A program made the position numbers and the translations under genes. Positions 14,703 through 23,417 of a stretch of DNA of 55,500 nt are shown one piece after another; position 1 is the first letter of the stretch; the number at the start of each line of letters is the position of its first letter. Source of the stretch: Treponema sp. (GTDB taxonomy: Bacteria > Spirochaetota > Spirochaetia > Treponematales > Breznakiellaceae); the NCBI GenBank assembly GCA_031265845.1, contig JAISCC010000156.1, positions 1 to 55,500 of the forward strand. The letters run 5' to 3'. The notes under the pieces were generated by a model. It saw nothing but the letters and a program-made list of their open reading frames with translations. It was not told the origin of the DNA and did not search any database.

Positions 14703-16853
14703 TTACCAGGTGGTCACACTATTCGCTACAGAGAAGGATTTGAAGTAGGAGGTGAATCCGCCGGATACGTCCTCTGTCGCTAAATAGTAAGTCTTAGAGG
14801 CGCCTGTGTTCAGGGCGTTCAAGTCGGCGGTTGTGAAACTGGTAAAGTACTTATACGCTGGAACGGAACCAACGGCAGTACTTCCGGCTTTGTCAATGGT
14901 TGCGGATAAGCCGCTCGCCACTTTTTTATACTCGTAGGTGGTGCTGTCGTATTCCACCACAAATACCTTCGCCCCCAGAAGCGTCTTCAGATTGTCGCTA
15001 TCGCCAGTTGCGGATCCCAGAGATGTATAAATCACGGAGGAGTCAGCCGTTGCAACGGGGTTCCAGGTGAAGGAGGAGGGATTATAAGCCACCGAAGGCC
15101 GTACCGCAGAGCTTTGGCTCGTGACATTAAACGTCTTTCCCGTATTCTCCGTTGAAGTCAATACCACGCGGTATACATAGTACGCGCCAACCGTCAAACT
15201 GGATTTGATAAAGCCGTCGGTGGAGAGCGTTTCGTAGGTTTGCGGCGCCGCAGTGGTGATCTTTTCCCAGCCAGTAGGATTAACTGGAACGCCATTCGAA
15301 TTCGACTCCGCCTGATAGATGTCCGCCTTCAAATCGTCCGTATAGGCGAGGGAGCCAGAGAGCGAAATCTTGATGCTGTACACGTTTGCCGGAGCGGCTT
15401 GCGTGGATACGGTAATATAACTCTCAAGGGAAGACGTGTACGATCCGTTGTTCTTCTCAACGACGATGTCTTTCGAAACGCCGCCTTTAGTTACGGTCAG
15501 CTTGTAGTTGTAGGAGTCGCGTATAGCGGGCTTGTCGATCCATGTGTAACGCGCGCCGACTGACGTGCCGCCCGTCACCGCTGTGTAGGCGCCGACAGAC
15601 GGAATCCCGTCCGCAATCGTGACGGTGGCCCTTGCCAGAGTGACGGCCTCGCCGTCCGCGACATCCACGTTAATCGTAAGCTGCGGCTTCCCGTCCGCGT
15701 CTTTGGTCTCGACAATGTTGGCGGAGGTAAACGTTGTGGCGATAGACTGCGTGATGGCGTACACAATGTACGTTGTCAGTGATGAAGATTTCGCGGCGCT
15801 ATTTTTGGCGATGATGCCATAGATGTACGTTTTTGATGTGTCTTCGCCGGATATATTTTCGATAAGGGTGTATGTGTTCCCATTCTTGCTTGCGGACGTT
15901 GTGGCGACTGGCGTCCAATCGCCGAGCGTTAACGTTCCGTCAGCAAGTGAAGAAGGAGAATCACCGCTCTTCACTTCGGCTTTCCAAATGTCATAGCCCG
16001 CACCGCCATCCGTAGCGCCGTTTATGGCGTCCCACTTGATAGTATAGATGTTGCTTGCAGTCTGCTCTACATAGAAGCCTTTTGGGTCTCCAAAGTTGTA
16101 GTCGTAGGAGGCGACGTTCGGAAGTAGTGTAGTGGTTCCATCATACGACTTGGACACTTCATCGGATGCATAATAGTCATTACTATCCCATTTCGCCGTT
16201 ATTTTTACAGTGGTCTTGCCGCCAACAAGGGGGACTGTCTGCCGTTTCAGCAAGCTTACGTTTCCCTCCGAAGTCTGCTCGGTGTCGGTAATCGTAAACG
16301 GGACTGTTCCGTCGCCAATGGTATAAAAAGCCGAGTAGCCGATATACTCCTTTGCATTCCATATCACCGCAAGCCGCTTGCCGTCCGCCGTAGGCGCGAA
16401 TTCAATGTCGGCCTCCTCAGGCGCTGCGACCACATCGGCGTCGGTCCGCAAGGGAATAGTCGCGGTTACGTCGACGCTTGACGAGCCGTTGCGCAGATTG
16501 AGGTCGGTTCCGCTGTTTGCGACCACCGTATAGGTGTATTTGCGCTTGTCAACCAACAGGTTGTCGAAACCAACTCTATCCACATAATAAGGCTGCGACT
16601 GCGATGTGGTGAACGTCCGCGGCTCTCCCGTCACGGTGTCCTTGCGGACCACAGTATAACCGGCCCTGGCGTCTTTTTCCACGTCCCATGAAATCACATT
16701 GATTCCGCGTAACGGGGTCGCTTTCAGGTTTTTCGGACCGGGGATGGCGGCGTAGTCTCTCTCTTGAAAAATATCCTGAGCTCCGTCACAACCGGCAAGA
16801 ATCATGGCGAACAGCAAAGCCGTCGCCACCGAAAGATAAAGGGCTTTTTTCAT
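14703..16853 (-). CDS. Surface lipoprotein B, FN3-like repeats
   Basis: A 716-aa paralogue of the protein at 7052-9199. The signal peptide MKKALYLSVATALLFAMILAGC has a clean L-A-G-C lipobox. The N-terminal 150 residues align well with copy A (PKNLKAT, GINVISWDVEKDARAGY, RKDTVTGEPRTF, KYTYTVVANSGTDL); the rest has the same FN3-like beta pattern but has diverged strongly. The start at 16853 has AAAGGAGAGG upstream, and an in-frame stop at 16869 rules out a longer form. Promoter, leader ORF, hairpins and terminator are closer between the two copies than much of the coding sequence, consistent with diversification of a surface antigen. Function unknown. Confidence 0.85.
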   Translation of the reverse strand: MKKALYLSVATALLFAMILAGCDGAQDIFQERDYAAIPGPKNLKATPLRGINVISWDVEKDARAGYTVVRKDTVTGEPRTFTTSQSQPYYVDRVGFDNLLVDKRKYTYTVVANSGTDLNLRNGSSSVDVTATIPLRTDADVVAAPEEADIEFAPTADGKRLAVIWNAKEYIGYSAFYTIGDGTVPFTITDTEQTSEGNVSLLKRQTVPLVGGKTTVKITAKWDSNDYYASDEVSKSYDGTTTLLPNVASYDYNFGDPKGFYVEQTASNIYTIKWDAINGATDGGAGYDIWKAEVKSGDSPSSLADGTLTLGDWTPVATTSASKNGNTYTLIENISGEDTSKTYIYGIIAKNSAAKSSSLTTYIVYAITQSIATTFTSANIVETKDADGKPQLTINVDVADGEAVTLARATVTIADGIPSVGAYTAVTGGTSVGARYTWIDKPAIRDSYNYKLTVTKGGVSKDIVVEKNNGSYTSSLESYITVSTQAAPANVYSIKISLSGSLAYTDDLKADIYQAESNSNGVPVNPTGWEKITTAAPQTYETLSTDGFIKSSLTVGAYYVYRVVLTSTENTGKTFNVTSQSSAVRPSVAYNPSSFTWNPVATADSSVIYTSLGSATGDSDNLKTLLGAKVFVVEYDSTTYEYKKVASGLSATIDKAGSTAVGSVPAYKYFTSFTTADLNALNTGASKTYYLATEDVSGGFTSYFKSFSVANSVTTW

Positions 16854-16876
16854 AAGTTTCCTCTCCTTTTAAAGTC

Positions 16877-16932
16877 GGGAGCCAAGACTTGTCGTGGCTC
16901 CCGTAAAATATATAGATGCGGATAATCCGCAT
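16877..16932 (-). promoter_or_regulatory. Conserved 5'-UTR hairpins of lipoprotein B
   Basis: GGGAGCCA (16877-16884) pairs with TGGCTCCC (16895-16902), and palindrome ATGCGGAT/ATCCGCAT occupies 16916-16932. Same order and position as in locus A. Confidence 0.6.
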
Positions 16933-17101
16933 TCCACGACGCGCTTTGGGCGCGGGGCAGACGTGGCGAGAGCGCCTGTTTCAGGACGCGAAGCGAAGCT
17001 CGGCGCACGAAAGCGGGCGCAAGGAGGAGACGGCGCTGTGTCTAAAGAGAGATTTAAAAAGTGTTTGTATATAAGACGATGTATGGAACGTATGAGTGTA
17101 C

Positions 17102-17185
17102 TTAAATATGGGGGGGGGGGGGGGGATTGCCTTCGCTATGTTGAACTATTATTTTCTTCAAGCTCCGTACTGTTTTGTAAACCAT
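17102..17185 (-). CDS. Leader ORF B with poly-C tract
   Basis: A 27-aa ORF with a TTAAGGAGGAAACGG ribosome site before ATG 17185: MVYKTVRSLKKIIVQHSEGN, then PPPPPHI. The C16 tract (17110-17125) encodes the prolines and the frame stops at once after it. If the tract gains one C (or loses two), the frame stays open for about 230 nt, through both UTR hairpins, and stops at 16869 within the lipoprotein Shine-Dalgarno region, 16 nt before its ATG, an arrangement suited to translational coupling. Confidence 0.55.
   Translation of the reverse strand: MVYKTVRSLKKIIVQHSEGNPPPPPHI
17110..17125. repeat. Poly-G/C tract, 16 nt
   Basis: Sixteen consecutive G (C in the transcript) inside leader ORF B, at the same place as the 18-nt tract in locus A. 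Confidence 0.9.
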
Positions 17186-17275
17186 CCGTTTCCTCCTTAA
17201 AAAATTTGCTGGAAAGTTGCGGCATCCGTTTCTGAAAACGGATCGGCTTCTTTCACAACAGACGTTATGGCTATA

Positions 17276-17304
17276 ACTATACCGCATGTTTTTTGAAAAG
17301 TCAA
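17276..17304 (-). promoter_or_regulatory. Sigma-70 promoter of lipoprotein locus B
   Basis: TTGACT (17299-17304), 17 bp, TATAGT (17276-17281) on the minus strand; the sequence around it is nearly identical to the locus A promoter. Confidence 0.8.
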
Positions 17305-17399
17305 TTTTTTTCAAAAAAAATATAAAAAAATATGATATATTTCTCGCGCGCCTGACGGCATACGCAAGACGCCGGTTAGCCGCGCCGCCCTGCGGCTTG

Positions 17400-18695
17400 C
17401 TACACAACCAACACCCGCGCCGCAGCCGCCCGCATTGTCGCAAGCGTCTTGCCAAAAACCTTTCTGCCGGCAAACGCCGAATTTTTCCCTCTGGACTTGA
17501 ACGCGGACGGATCCACGATCCACTCGGCTTCCGTGTCAACGACAACGAGATCCGCGCGCAAGCCTTCCTGAATGGCGCCCCTGTCTTTCAAGCCCAGTAT
17601 ACGCGCCGGCGACGCGCTCATAAGCGAAGACAGTTTTTGAAGGCTGACAACGCCGCTTCGCGCCAGTTCCGTGTAGCACACGGCGAAAGCCGTTTCAAGA
17701 CCGGAAAACCCCGGGGCGCCGTTAGCCTTGTCTTGCGCGGTGTGCGGCGCGTGATCAGTGGCTATCGCGTCAATGGCGCCGCTGGCGATGCCGACGATAA
17801 CCGCGAGCCGGTCTTCCTCAGTACGCAGGGGCGGATTCACTCGCCCGAAGGAACTTTTTCCCAGGAGCGAGGCGGTTTCCTCTGACAGCGCGATGTGATG
17901 TGGAGTCGCCTCGCAGGTGACACGCGGGTTTTTCAGCTTCGCGTCCCGAAGCGCGGCGACAGCCTCTTTTGTCGACACATGGGCGATGTGAAGGGCGCAT
18001 CCCGCTTGGCTCCCAAGCCGGAGCGCCCGTTCCGTGGCGTTGTTTTCTTCAATGCGGCTCCACACTTCACGCGGTTCGCCGAACAGTTTCGCCTTTTCCG
18101 CCTCAACGCCGCCATTGTCGCAGTGGCAGGACACCGGTACGCCGAATTGCGCGGCGGCGGAGCACGCTTCAAGAAAGAGGGCGTCGTCAAAAACGTCTTT
18201 GCCGTCTTCGGAAAAAATGAGCGGCGGATCGAAAATAGGGGGGTGGAGCGCGCGCTTTTCCTGTTTCATCAATCCCCGTTTGATGTCAGACAACTCCTTT
18301 CCTTCCATGCCTTTTGTCAGCGCCACCGCAGGATGCAAATCAATAAGCCCCAATGCGGCGGAACGCGCTCTCAGCGAGTGCGCGGCTTCAAACGTGTCAA
18401 GCGGCGGCTTGGTGTTCGCCATGCAGACTACGGTGGCGTAACCGCCCGCCCGGGCCGCGAGGCTTGCGGATTCAAGGGTTTCCTTGTCGGGAAAGCCCGG
18501 ATCCCTGAAATGCGCGTGCAGATCGATAAACGCGGGGAGCAGCGTCAGTCCCTTCCCATCAATAACCGCGTCAACGTGCGCCGGCGTCCGTCTGTCATGC
18601 GGAGCGACTTCCTTTATAACGCCGTTTTCAACCACAACGCGCCCCATCATGTCAATGCGCTCGTCAACCAAACGAAAATTTTTTAGTACGTAAAT
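17400..18695 (-). CDS. pyrC: Dihydroorotase
   Basis: Zinc amidohydrolase of pyrimidine synthesis (carbamoyl-aspartate to dihydroorotate), cytoplasmic, class I type of about 430 aa. Motifs: metal-binding DLHAHFRDPG, CMANTKPPLD, HCDNGG, HIAHVSTKEAV, the catalytic ATDHAPH, and the C-terminal LRADLVVVDTEAEW. The first conventional start is TTG at 18671, with no ribosome site and inside the conserved first strand. Reading upstream gives IIYVLKNFRLVDERIDMMGRVV, the expected family N-terminus. AAGGAGG sits 6 nt before an ATA (18698) and 9 nt before an ATT (18695). I annotate from ATT as the likelier non-AUG start; a mutated ATG or sequence error is the alternative. Its 3' end is partly duplicated at 9736-9805. 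Confidence 0.9.
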   Translation of the reverse strand: MYVLKNFRLVDERIDMMGRVVVENGVIKEVAPHDRRTPAHVDAVIDGKGLTLLPAFIDLHAHFRDPGFPDKETLESASLAARAGGYATVVCMANTKPPLDTFEAAHSLRARSAALGLIDLHPAVALTKGMEGKELSDIKRGLMKQEKRALHPPIFDPPLIFSEDGKDVFDDALFLEACSAAAQFGVPVSCHCDNGGVEAEKAKLFGEPREVWSRIEENNATERALRLGSQAGCALHIAHVSTKEAVAALRDAKLKNPRVTCEATPHHIALSEETASLLGKSSFGRVNPPLRTEEDRLAVIVGIASGAIDAIATDHAPHTAQDKANGAPGFSGLETAFAVCYTELARSGVVSLQKLSSLMSASPARILGLKDRGAIQEGLRADLVVVDTEAEWIVDPSAFKSRGKNSAFAGRKVFGKTLATMRAAAARVLVV

Positions 18696-18858
18696 TATGC
18701 TTTCCCTCCTTGACCTTTTTGAGTATCTTTATTATAGTAGTATCTTAATTTAGGTAATATAATTCAAGATAGAGGTTTTCCCAACGGCGGCGGCTTGCCT
18801 GCAAGCGGGCGTCCGCAACGTGAAGTTTTGGGAAAGACCCTGTATATAAGGAGAATAT

Positions 18859-19014
18859 ATGAAAAGGACGTATCAGCCCAGTAAGGTTAAGCGCAACCGA
18901 AAATTCGGATTTCGGGCAAGGATGAAGACGCGCGGGGGCAGGCTCGTTTTGAAAAGGCGCAGGGCGAAGGGACGGTTTAAACTGACGGTTTCCGACGAGA
19001 AGAAGCCGTATTAG
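18859..19014 (+). CDS. rpmH: 50S ribosomal protein L34
   Basis: A 51-aa L34: [20 protein letters not shown], then [19 protein letters not shown] and a short [11 protein letters not shown] tail. The basic MKRTYQPS start and the K-x-R-x-x-HGF/FGF region are diagnostic. ATAAGGAGA provides a good ribosome site. First gene of the conserved rpmH-rnpA-yidD-yidC-jag cluster, running divergently from pyrC. The length is normal plus about five residues at the C-terminus. Confidence 0.97.
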   Translation: MKRTYQPSKVKRNRKFGFRARMKTRGGRLVLKRRRAKGRFKLTVSDEKKPY

Positions 19015-19016
19015 GC

Positions 19017-19424
19017 GTGAGCGGTTTAGGGAATTCAGAAGCAAGGCGAAAAGAAGGAGATTTGCGGTTCAGACGGGAATGTCGGCTGAAAAAACGCGAA
19101 GAAATCAGAGCGGTATTTAAAGAGGGTAGGATCAGTTCCTGTTTTGGCGCGAAATTGTTTGTATTGAAGAATACCGTGGGGCATACCAGGATAGTGTTCT
19201 CCTTTTCACGTAAATTCGGCAATGCCGTGGAACGAAACCGGTGCCGCAGGGTGGGAAGGGAAGCGTATCGGCATTTACAGCGCGATGTCAAGCAGGGGTT
19301 TGATTTGGCGTTGTTGGTGTATCCGGTTGGCAAGGACACTTTTTCCGGCCGCATGGAGCAGTTGCGGCGGTTGTTTTCTAAAGCGGACCTGTTCGTGGCG
19401 CCTGTACTGGAGGAGCGAGTTTGA
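19017..19424 (+). CDS. rnpA: Ribonuclease P protein component
   Basis: A basic protein that assists RNase P RNA in 5' tRNA maturation. Up to 135 aa from GTG 19017; [16 protein letters not shown] leads into the core, and the signature [25 protein letters not shown] matches the RNR motif. The start is uncertain: TTG at 19062, next to GAAGGAG, would give [11 protein letters not shown], closer to family N-termini, but its spacing is only 2 nt. It begins 2 bp after rpmH and overlaps yidD by 4 bp. Confidence 0.93.
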   Translation: MSGLGNSEARRKEGDLRFRRECRLKKREEIRAVFKEGRISSCFGAKLFVLKNTVGHTRIVFSFSRKFGNAVERNRCRRVGREAYRHLQRDVKQGFDLALLVYPVGKDTFSGRMEQLRRLFSKADLFVAPVLEERV

Positions 19425-19663
19425 GTTGTGTGGTCAAGACATTGAGATCACCGTTGCGGAACGGCGCGCTTCTTTTAATACGGTTTTATCAATATGTGAT
19501 TTCACCCTATGTGGGACCCTGTTGCCGGTATGTTCCGTCGTGTTCCGCGTATGCGTTCACGGCGATAGAAAAATACGGTTTCTTCCGGGGCGGTTTCATG
19601 GCGCTCAAACGGTTGCTTCGTTGCCATCCTTTTCATGCGGGCGGCTATGATCCGGTGCCGTAA
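19421..19663 (+). CDS. yidD: Membrane protein insertion efficiency factor YidD
   Basis: An 80-aa protein. [35 protein letters not shown] and [24 protein letters not shown] match the YidD family along its length, including the conserved cysteine pattern C-R-Y-x-P-S-C-S-x-Y. It is an inner-membrane-associated helper of YidC. It starts at TTG 19421, overlapping the rnpA stop (TTGA). Confidence 0.93.
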   Translation: MSCVVKTLRSPLRNGALLLIRFYQYVISPYVGPCCRYVPSCSAYAFTAIEKYGFFRGGFMALKRLLRCHPFHAGGYDPVP

Positions 19664-19756
19664 GTGTGTTTCTGCAAAACAATGTTGAGGAAGAAGGCGC
19701 TGTTGTGATGAATTCCTTCATTAAAAACAAAATTTAGATAAAACAAGAGGCTCTCT

Positions 19757-21574
19757 GTGGAGAAAAATACAATATTAGCGGTGGTTCTTTCGATTGTGGT
19801 CATCGTAGGGTTCTACGTTATTCAGGGGATTTTTTACCCCCAACAGCCCGCCGCGCCTATTCCAGTGGAGCGGACGAACGGTGACGGAACGTCCAGCGTT
19901 TCGCCCGTTTCGCCCGTCTCGCCCGTCTCGCCGGATGCGGTTCAGCCGTCAGACGAAACGGCGGACGCGGCTGTTGTGGGTGAGACGTTCGTGGAAGCGC
20001 CTGACCGTGAAGAGCGGATAACCATAGACAACGGGCTGGCGGCGGTTGTGTTGAGCAACGCTGGCGGCGACATAGTTTCTTACAAACTCAAGAAACACTA
20101 TGATAAAGAAGATTTCGTGGAAATGGTGTTAAGCGGCGACCGCGAATCTCATGCGTTTGCCATTGCGTTCGGCGACATTAACGCCGCGCCCATAACATCA
20201 TTTTTCAATATGCGCCGCATTTCCGATTACATTGTTGAATTTTACCGTGACTTTGTCACGACCGGCGATTCCGGAAACAACACATTCCGGTTGACAAAAC
20301 GCTACGAATTCAAACCAGACGAGTACATGTTTGAGCTTGTCATTACGCTGGACGGCGCTCAAGGAACGGGCTTCAACTTCTCCGGCGTATCTTATACGCT
20401 GGGATCCGCGCCGCAATTTGGACCCGCTTTTGACAAGCTCGATCAGCGCTATGAGTACCGGCATTATTACACCTATACAAACAACAAGCTGAAACAGGAG
20501 AAAGTGACTGACAACGGACCGGTCATTATCGGCAACAGACCTCCATGGGCGGGCGTTGCGGGCAAGTACTTCACGTTCATCGCCATCCCCTATCCGTCCC
20601 AGTATGATATAGCGTTTTCCACCAAGCCGGAACCGGGAATCGCTGGCGCTTCCCGGCTGTACATCGTTCGTCCAAGCCTGAATGCGTCCCGAACCGAAGA
20701 CACCTATCGCTTTTATCTGGGACCAAAATCTCAAGACGCGCTTGGGATTTACAACAACGGCAAAAACAACTTCAACCTTACCAACATGGAGCTTATCAAG
20801 GCGGCCAACACCTCCGGCATACTCGCTCCGCTTGAGACGGCGTTGAAATGGCTCCTCCTGCTCTTTCACAACATTATACCTGGACATAACTACGGCGTCG
20901 CCATTATTCTTCTCACCCTCCTGGTAAAAGTGATCATGTTCCCGCTGACCCGTAAAAGCTCGGAGTCCACCCTGCGCATGCAGGCGCTGTCTCCGAAAAT
21001 CAAAGACCTACAGGCTAAGTACAAAGACAACCCCCAGAAGCTGAATCAGGAAATGGCGGGATTCTACAAAAAGGAAGGGTACAACCCCATGGCGGGCTGT
21101 CTTCCCATGTTGATTCAGATTCCCATTTTCTTTGCGATGTACAACCTGTTTAACACGCACTTCGATCTGCGCGGAGCGATGTTCATTTCTGGCTGGATAC
21201 CGGACCTTTCCCTGCCCGAAGCTGTGTTCTCGTTCCCGAATAATTTCACTCTGCCGATTCTCGGCTGGACAGCTATCCGCGCCCTGCCCTTTATCTATGT
21301 GGCTTCCCAGCTTCTCTATGGCAAGATTACCGAGACGCCTGGTCAAGCGGGCGGGATGCAGATGAAAATAATGATGTACGGTATGCCGGTGATTTTCTTT
21401 TTCATTTTGTACGATGTGCCGTCCGGCTTGCTCATCTATTGGATTATGTCCAACGTATTGACCTTGATTCAACAGTTGGCGATAAATAAATATCTTGCGC
21501 CCCAACGCGCCGCGCTTGCGGCTCAGTCCGAAGAATCGCTTAAACTGCCGCCCAAGAAGAAAAAAAAGCGATGA
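19757..21574 (+). CDS. yidC: Membrane protein insertase YidC
   Basis: A 605-aa insertase. An N-terminal anchor (about 7-27) is followed by a Ser/Pro/Val linker with four near-identical VSP triplets (position about 50-60), and a large periplasmic beta-domain to about residue 350. The membrane core has LLLLFHNIIPGHNYGVAIILLTLLVKV, the conserved QALSPKIKDLQAKYKDNPQKLNQEM loop, GCLPMLIQIPIFFAMY and the last helices with FFFILYDVPSGLLIYWIMSN. The C-terminus is Lys-rich (PPKKKKKR). The long periplasmic domain is the Gram-negative/spirochaete form. The start is GTG at 19757. Confidence 0.96.
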   Translation: MEKNTILAVVLSIVVIVGFYVIQGIFYPQQPAAPIPVERTNGDGTSSVSPVSPVSPVSPDAVQPSDETADAAVVGETFVEAPDREERITIDNGLAAVVLSNAGGDIVSYKLKKHYDKEDFVEMVLSGDRESHAFAIAFGDINAAPITSFFNMRRISDYIVEFYRDFVTTGDSGNNTFRLTKRYEFKPDEYMFELVITLDGAQGTGFNFSGVSYTLGSAPQFGPAFDKLDQRYEYRHYYTYTNNKLKQEKVTDNGPVIIGNRPPWAGVAGKYFTFIAIPYPSQYDIAFSTKPEPGIAGASRLYIVRPSLNASRTEDTYRFYLGPKSQDALGIYNNGKNNFNLTNMELIKAANTSGILAPLETALKWLLLLFHNIIPGHNYGVAIILLTLLVKVIMFPLTRKSSESTLRMQALSPKIKDLQAKYKDNPQKLNQEMAGFYKKEGYNPMAGCLPMLIQIPIFFAMYNLFNTHFDLRGAMFISGWIPDLSLPEAVFSFPNNFTLPILGWTAIRALPFIYVASQLLYGKITETPGQAGGMQMKIMMYGMPVIFFFILYDVPSGLLIYWIMSNVLTLIQQLAINKYLAPQRAALAAQSEESLKLPPKKKKKR

Positions 21575-21672
21575 GCGGCATATTTTTTTAGGAAAGTTTT
21601 AATAGCGGGACGCTTTCTCAAAACGGCCGTTTTGGATCCGCGCATTGGGAAACGTCTCACAGGAGAAAATAT

Positions 21673-22497
21673 ATGGTTTATGAATTTGAGGGCCGCACTG
21701 AAAAAGAGGCCATAGATCGGGCTGCGGCGGAACTGGGGCTTGAAAAAGATGCGTTTGATGTTGAGATTGTTGAAGCTCAACGAGGCGGTTTGTTCAAAAG
21801 AGGATTTGTAAAAATCAAAGTCCATACAAATCTGGCGGCGAATATGCAACGTGACGCAGAGCGTGGCGGCGCGTTGCGCGTGGAACGGGCGGCGCCGCAG
21901 GATACGAAAACTTTCACCGCCAGCATAGCGGAAAAAGAAGGTGAAAGAAAGCGTCAAACTGGTTTCAGCGATCCGTCCAGCCAAAATGAATTTGAACAAA
22001 AGCTGGTTGAATTTATGGAGACCCTTATAAAAAAAATGGGGTGTCCGGGAAAGATAAGCGTTCAATTTCGTGAAGATCATAAAATAGGTCTTAAAATTGA
22101 ATCGGAGAATTCGTCTATTTTAATCGGAAAGAAAGGCAAAAGCTTGGACGCTTTGCAGCTTTTGGTGAATATTTACGCCGGCAAGCTCGGCAGAGAGGAC
22201 ATTCGGGTGATCCTCGACAGTGAAAACTACCGCATCCGCAGGGAAGAATCGCTGGTGCGCCTCGCCTACACCGTCGCGGACCGAGTGCGGGAAACGAAAA
22301 GCTCCATTTTGCTTGAACCCATGAACCCGTTCGACCGCCGTCTTATTCACACCACGCTCAACGATATTGCTGATATTGAAACAAAGAGCGAGGGTGAAGG
22401 CACTTATAAGCAGGTGCGGGTTTATTTTCGGGGCGCCAAAAATGGAGATGAAGGCGGTTATAAGCAACGGACTTATCTTCGAGGCGGCAAAGCGTAA
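21673..22497 (+). CDS. jag: Jag/KhpB RNA-binding protein
   Basis: A 274-aa protein with the three Jag parts in order: Jag_N (VYEFEGRTEKEAIDRAAAELGL through FKRGFVKIKV, 1-55), a KH domain (about 115-190, with the ILIGKKGKSLDALQLLVNIY loop), and R3H (ENYRIRREESLVRLAYTVADRVRETKSSILLEPMNPFDRRLIHTTL). It binds RNA and in other bacteria modulates cell-wall synthesis genes; the adjacent position after yidC is conserved. The AGGAGAAAATAT ribosome site supports ATG 21673. Confidence 0.93.
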   Translation: MVYEFEGRTEKEAIDRAAAELGLEKDAFDVEIVEAQRGGLFKRGFVKIKVHTNLAANMQRDAERGGALRVERAAPQDTKTFTASIAEKEGERKRQTGFSDPSSQNEFEQKLVEFMETLIKKMGCPGKISVQFREDHKIGLKIESENSSILIGKKGKSLDALQLLVNIYAGKLGREDIRVILDSENYRIRREESLVRLAYTVADRVRETKSSILLEPMNPFDRRLIHTTLNDIADIETKSEGEGTYKQVRVYFRGAKNGDEGGYKQRTYLRGGKA

Positions 22498-22625
22498 TTG
22501 TATGGGTGAAGAAACGCCCACACAGCGCCGATTATTAACAGAGAAAGGTCTAATACCGCCCTGTAGGGCGTCCTATAGGACGTGTTCCAGGACGGTTTAG
22601 CATTGGCGAATCTGATATTCGCCCT

Positions 22626-22699
22626 GTGACACTAGCTCACCCGGATAGAGCGGCTGCCTTCTAAGCAGCAGGTAGGGGGTTCGAGTCCCTCGTGTCACG
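22626..22699 (+). tRNA. tRNA-Arg (anticodon UCU)
   Basis: 74 nt. Acceptor GTGACAC (22626-22632) with GTGTCAC (22692-22698), discriminator G. D-stem GCTC/GAGC, anticodon stem GCTGC/GCAGC around loop CTTCTAA (anticodon TCT), T-loop TTCGAGT. No CCA is encoded. A hairpin GGCGAAT/ATTCGCC lies just upstream. It ends only 2 nt before an in-frame ATG of the next gene. Confidence 0.95.
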
Positions 22700-22701
22700 C
22701 T

Positions 22702-23349
22702 ATGGCTATTACGGTAAAAAGCATGGCGGTTACCGGCGTTCTTTCGGCGGTTGTGATCGTACTTGGGACTACGGGATTGGGCTTCATCGTCTTTCCCTTT
22801 GGAGCGTCAATCACCATCCTCCAGACGCCGGTCATTATAGGCGCGATTCTGGAAGGCCCGTTCGCCGGTTTTTTCATAGGGCTTTTGTTCGGCGTGTTCA
22901 GCATCGTTCAATCCGCGCTCATGGCCGCGACGCCCATAGACATGGCGTTTGTCACCTATCCCTATATTGCGATAGTCCCCCGCATCCTGATTGGTCCTGC
23001 GGCGTGGTTGGTTTACGCGCTCATCAGCGGACAATTGAAAAAACCTTCGGCGTTTGCGGCTTCTTCGGCGGTGAGACCGCAGGCTGTTAATCCGGTGTTG
23101 GAGTCCGCCGCAATAATCGCCGCCGCAATAACAGGAAGCCTTGTCAATACGGCGCTGGTTCTTTCCGGGTTTGGAATTGTGCGGCTTTTCCCCTGGGAAG
23201 CGATAATTCCAGTGGCGATAGCAAATGGCGGGTTGGAAGCGGCGGGTTCCGCAATTCTTGTCTTCCTTGTAGCAACCCTGTGGAAGCGCATTCCCAGAGG
23301 GAGCGGAAAATCCCGAATCAGCAAGAATATTGAGCATGATCGTTCGTGA
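22702..23349 (+). CDS. ECF transporter S component
   Basis: A 215-aa hydrophobic protein with about six membrane helices; VLGTTGLGFIVFPFGASITILQTPVIIGAILEGPFAGFFIGLLFG is typical of substrate-binding S components of energy-coupling-factor transporters. The substrate cannot be read from sequence; neighbours (molybdenum hydroxylase) suggest a purine-, cofactor- or vitamin-related compound, an inference only. The A/T ATPases and T subunit are not nearby. The ATG at 22702 is 2 nt after the tRNA; an internal in-frame ATG at 22723 could be the start instead. It likely shares the tRNA transcript. Confidence 0.8.
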   Translation: MAITVKSMAVTGVLSAVVIVLGTTGLGFIVFPFGASITILQTPVIIGAILEGPFAGFFIGLLFGVFSIVQSALMAATPIDMAFVTYPYIAIVPRILIGPAAWLVYALISGQLKKPSAFAASSAVRPQAVNPVLESAAIIAAAITGSLVNTALVLSGFGIVRLFPWEAIIPVAIANGGLEAAGSAILVFLVATLWKRIPRGSGKSRISKNIEHDRS

Positions 23350-23417
23350 CGCGCCCAAAGTAGATCGGTGTGCGCCGCTTGCGGCGCAACGTCGCCGGCG
23401 GCTGTGCAGGTGGTAAA

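Noticed and set aside
19889-19940. Phase-variable repeat in yidC (Val-Ser-Pro triplets)
   Set aside because: The unit is 9 bp, so changes in copy number keep the frame; it only lengthens a periplasmic linker.
20740-20790. Variable repeat of the DGR (AAC-rich stretch)
   Set aside because: It lies in the yidC periplasmic domain; the surrounding sequence does not match the template RGGSW/GFRL context.
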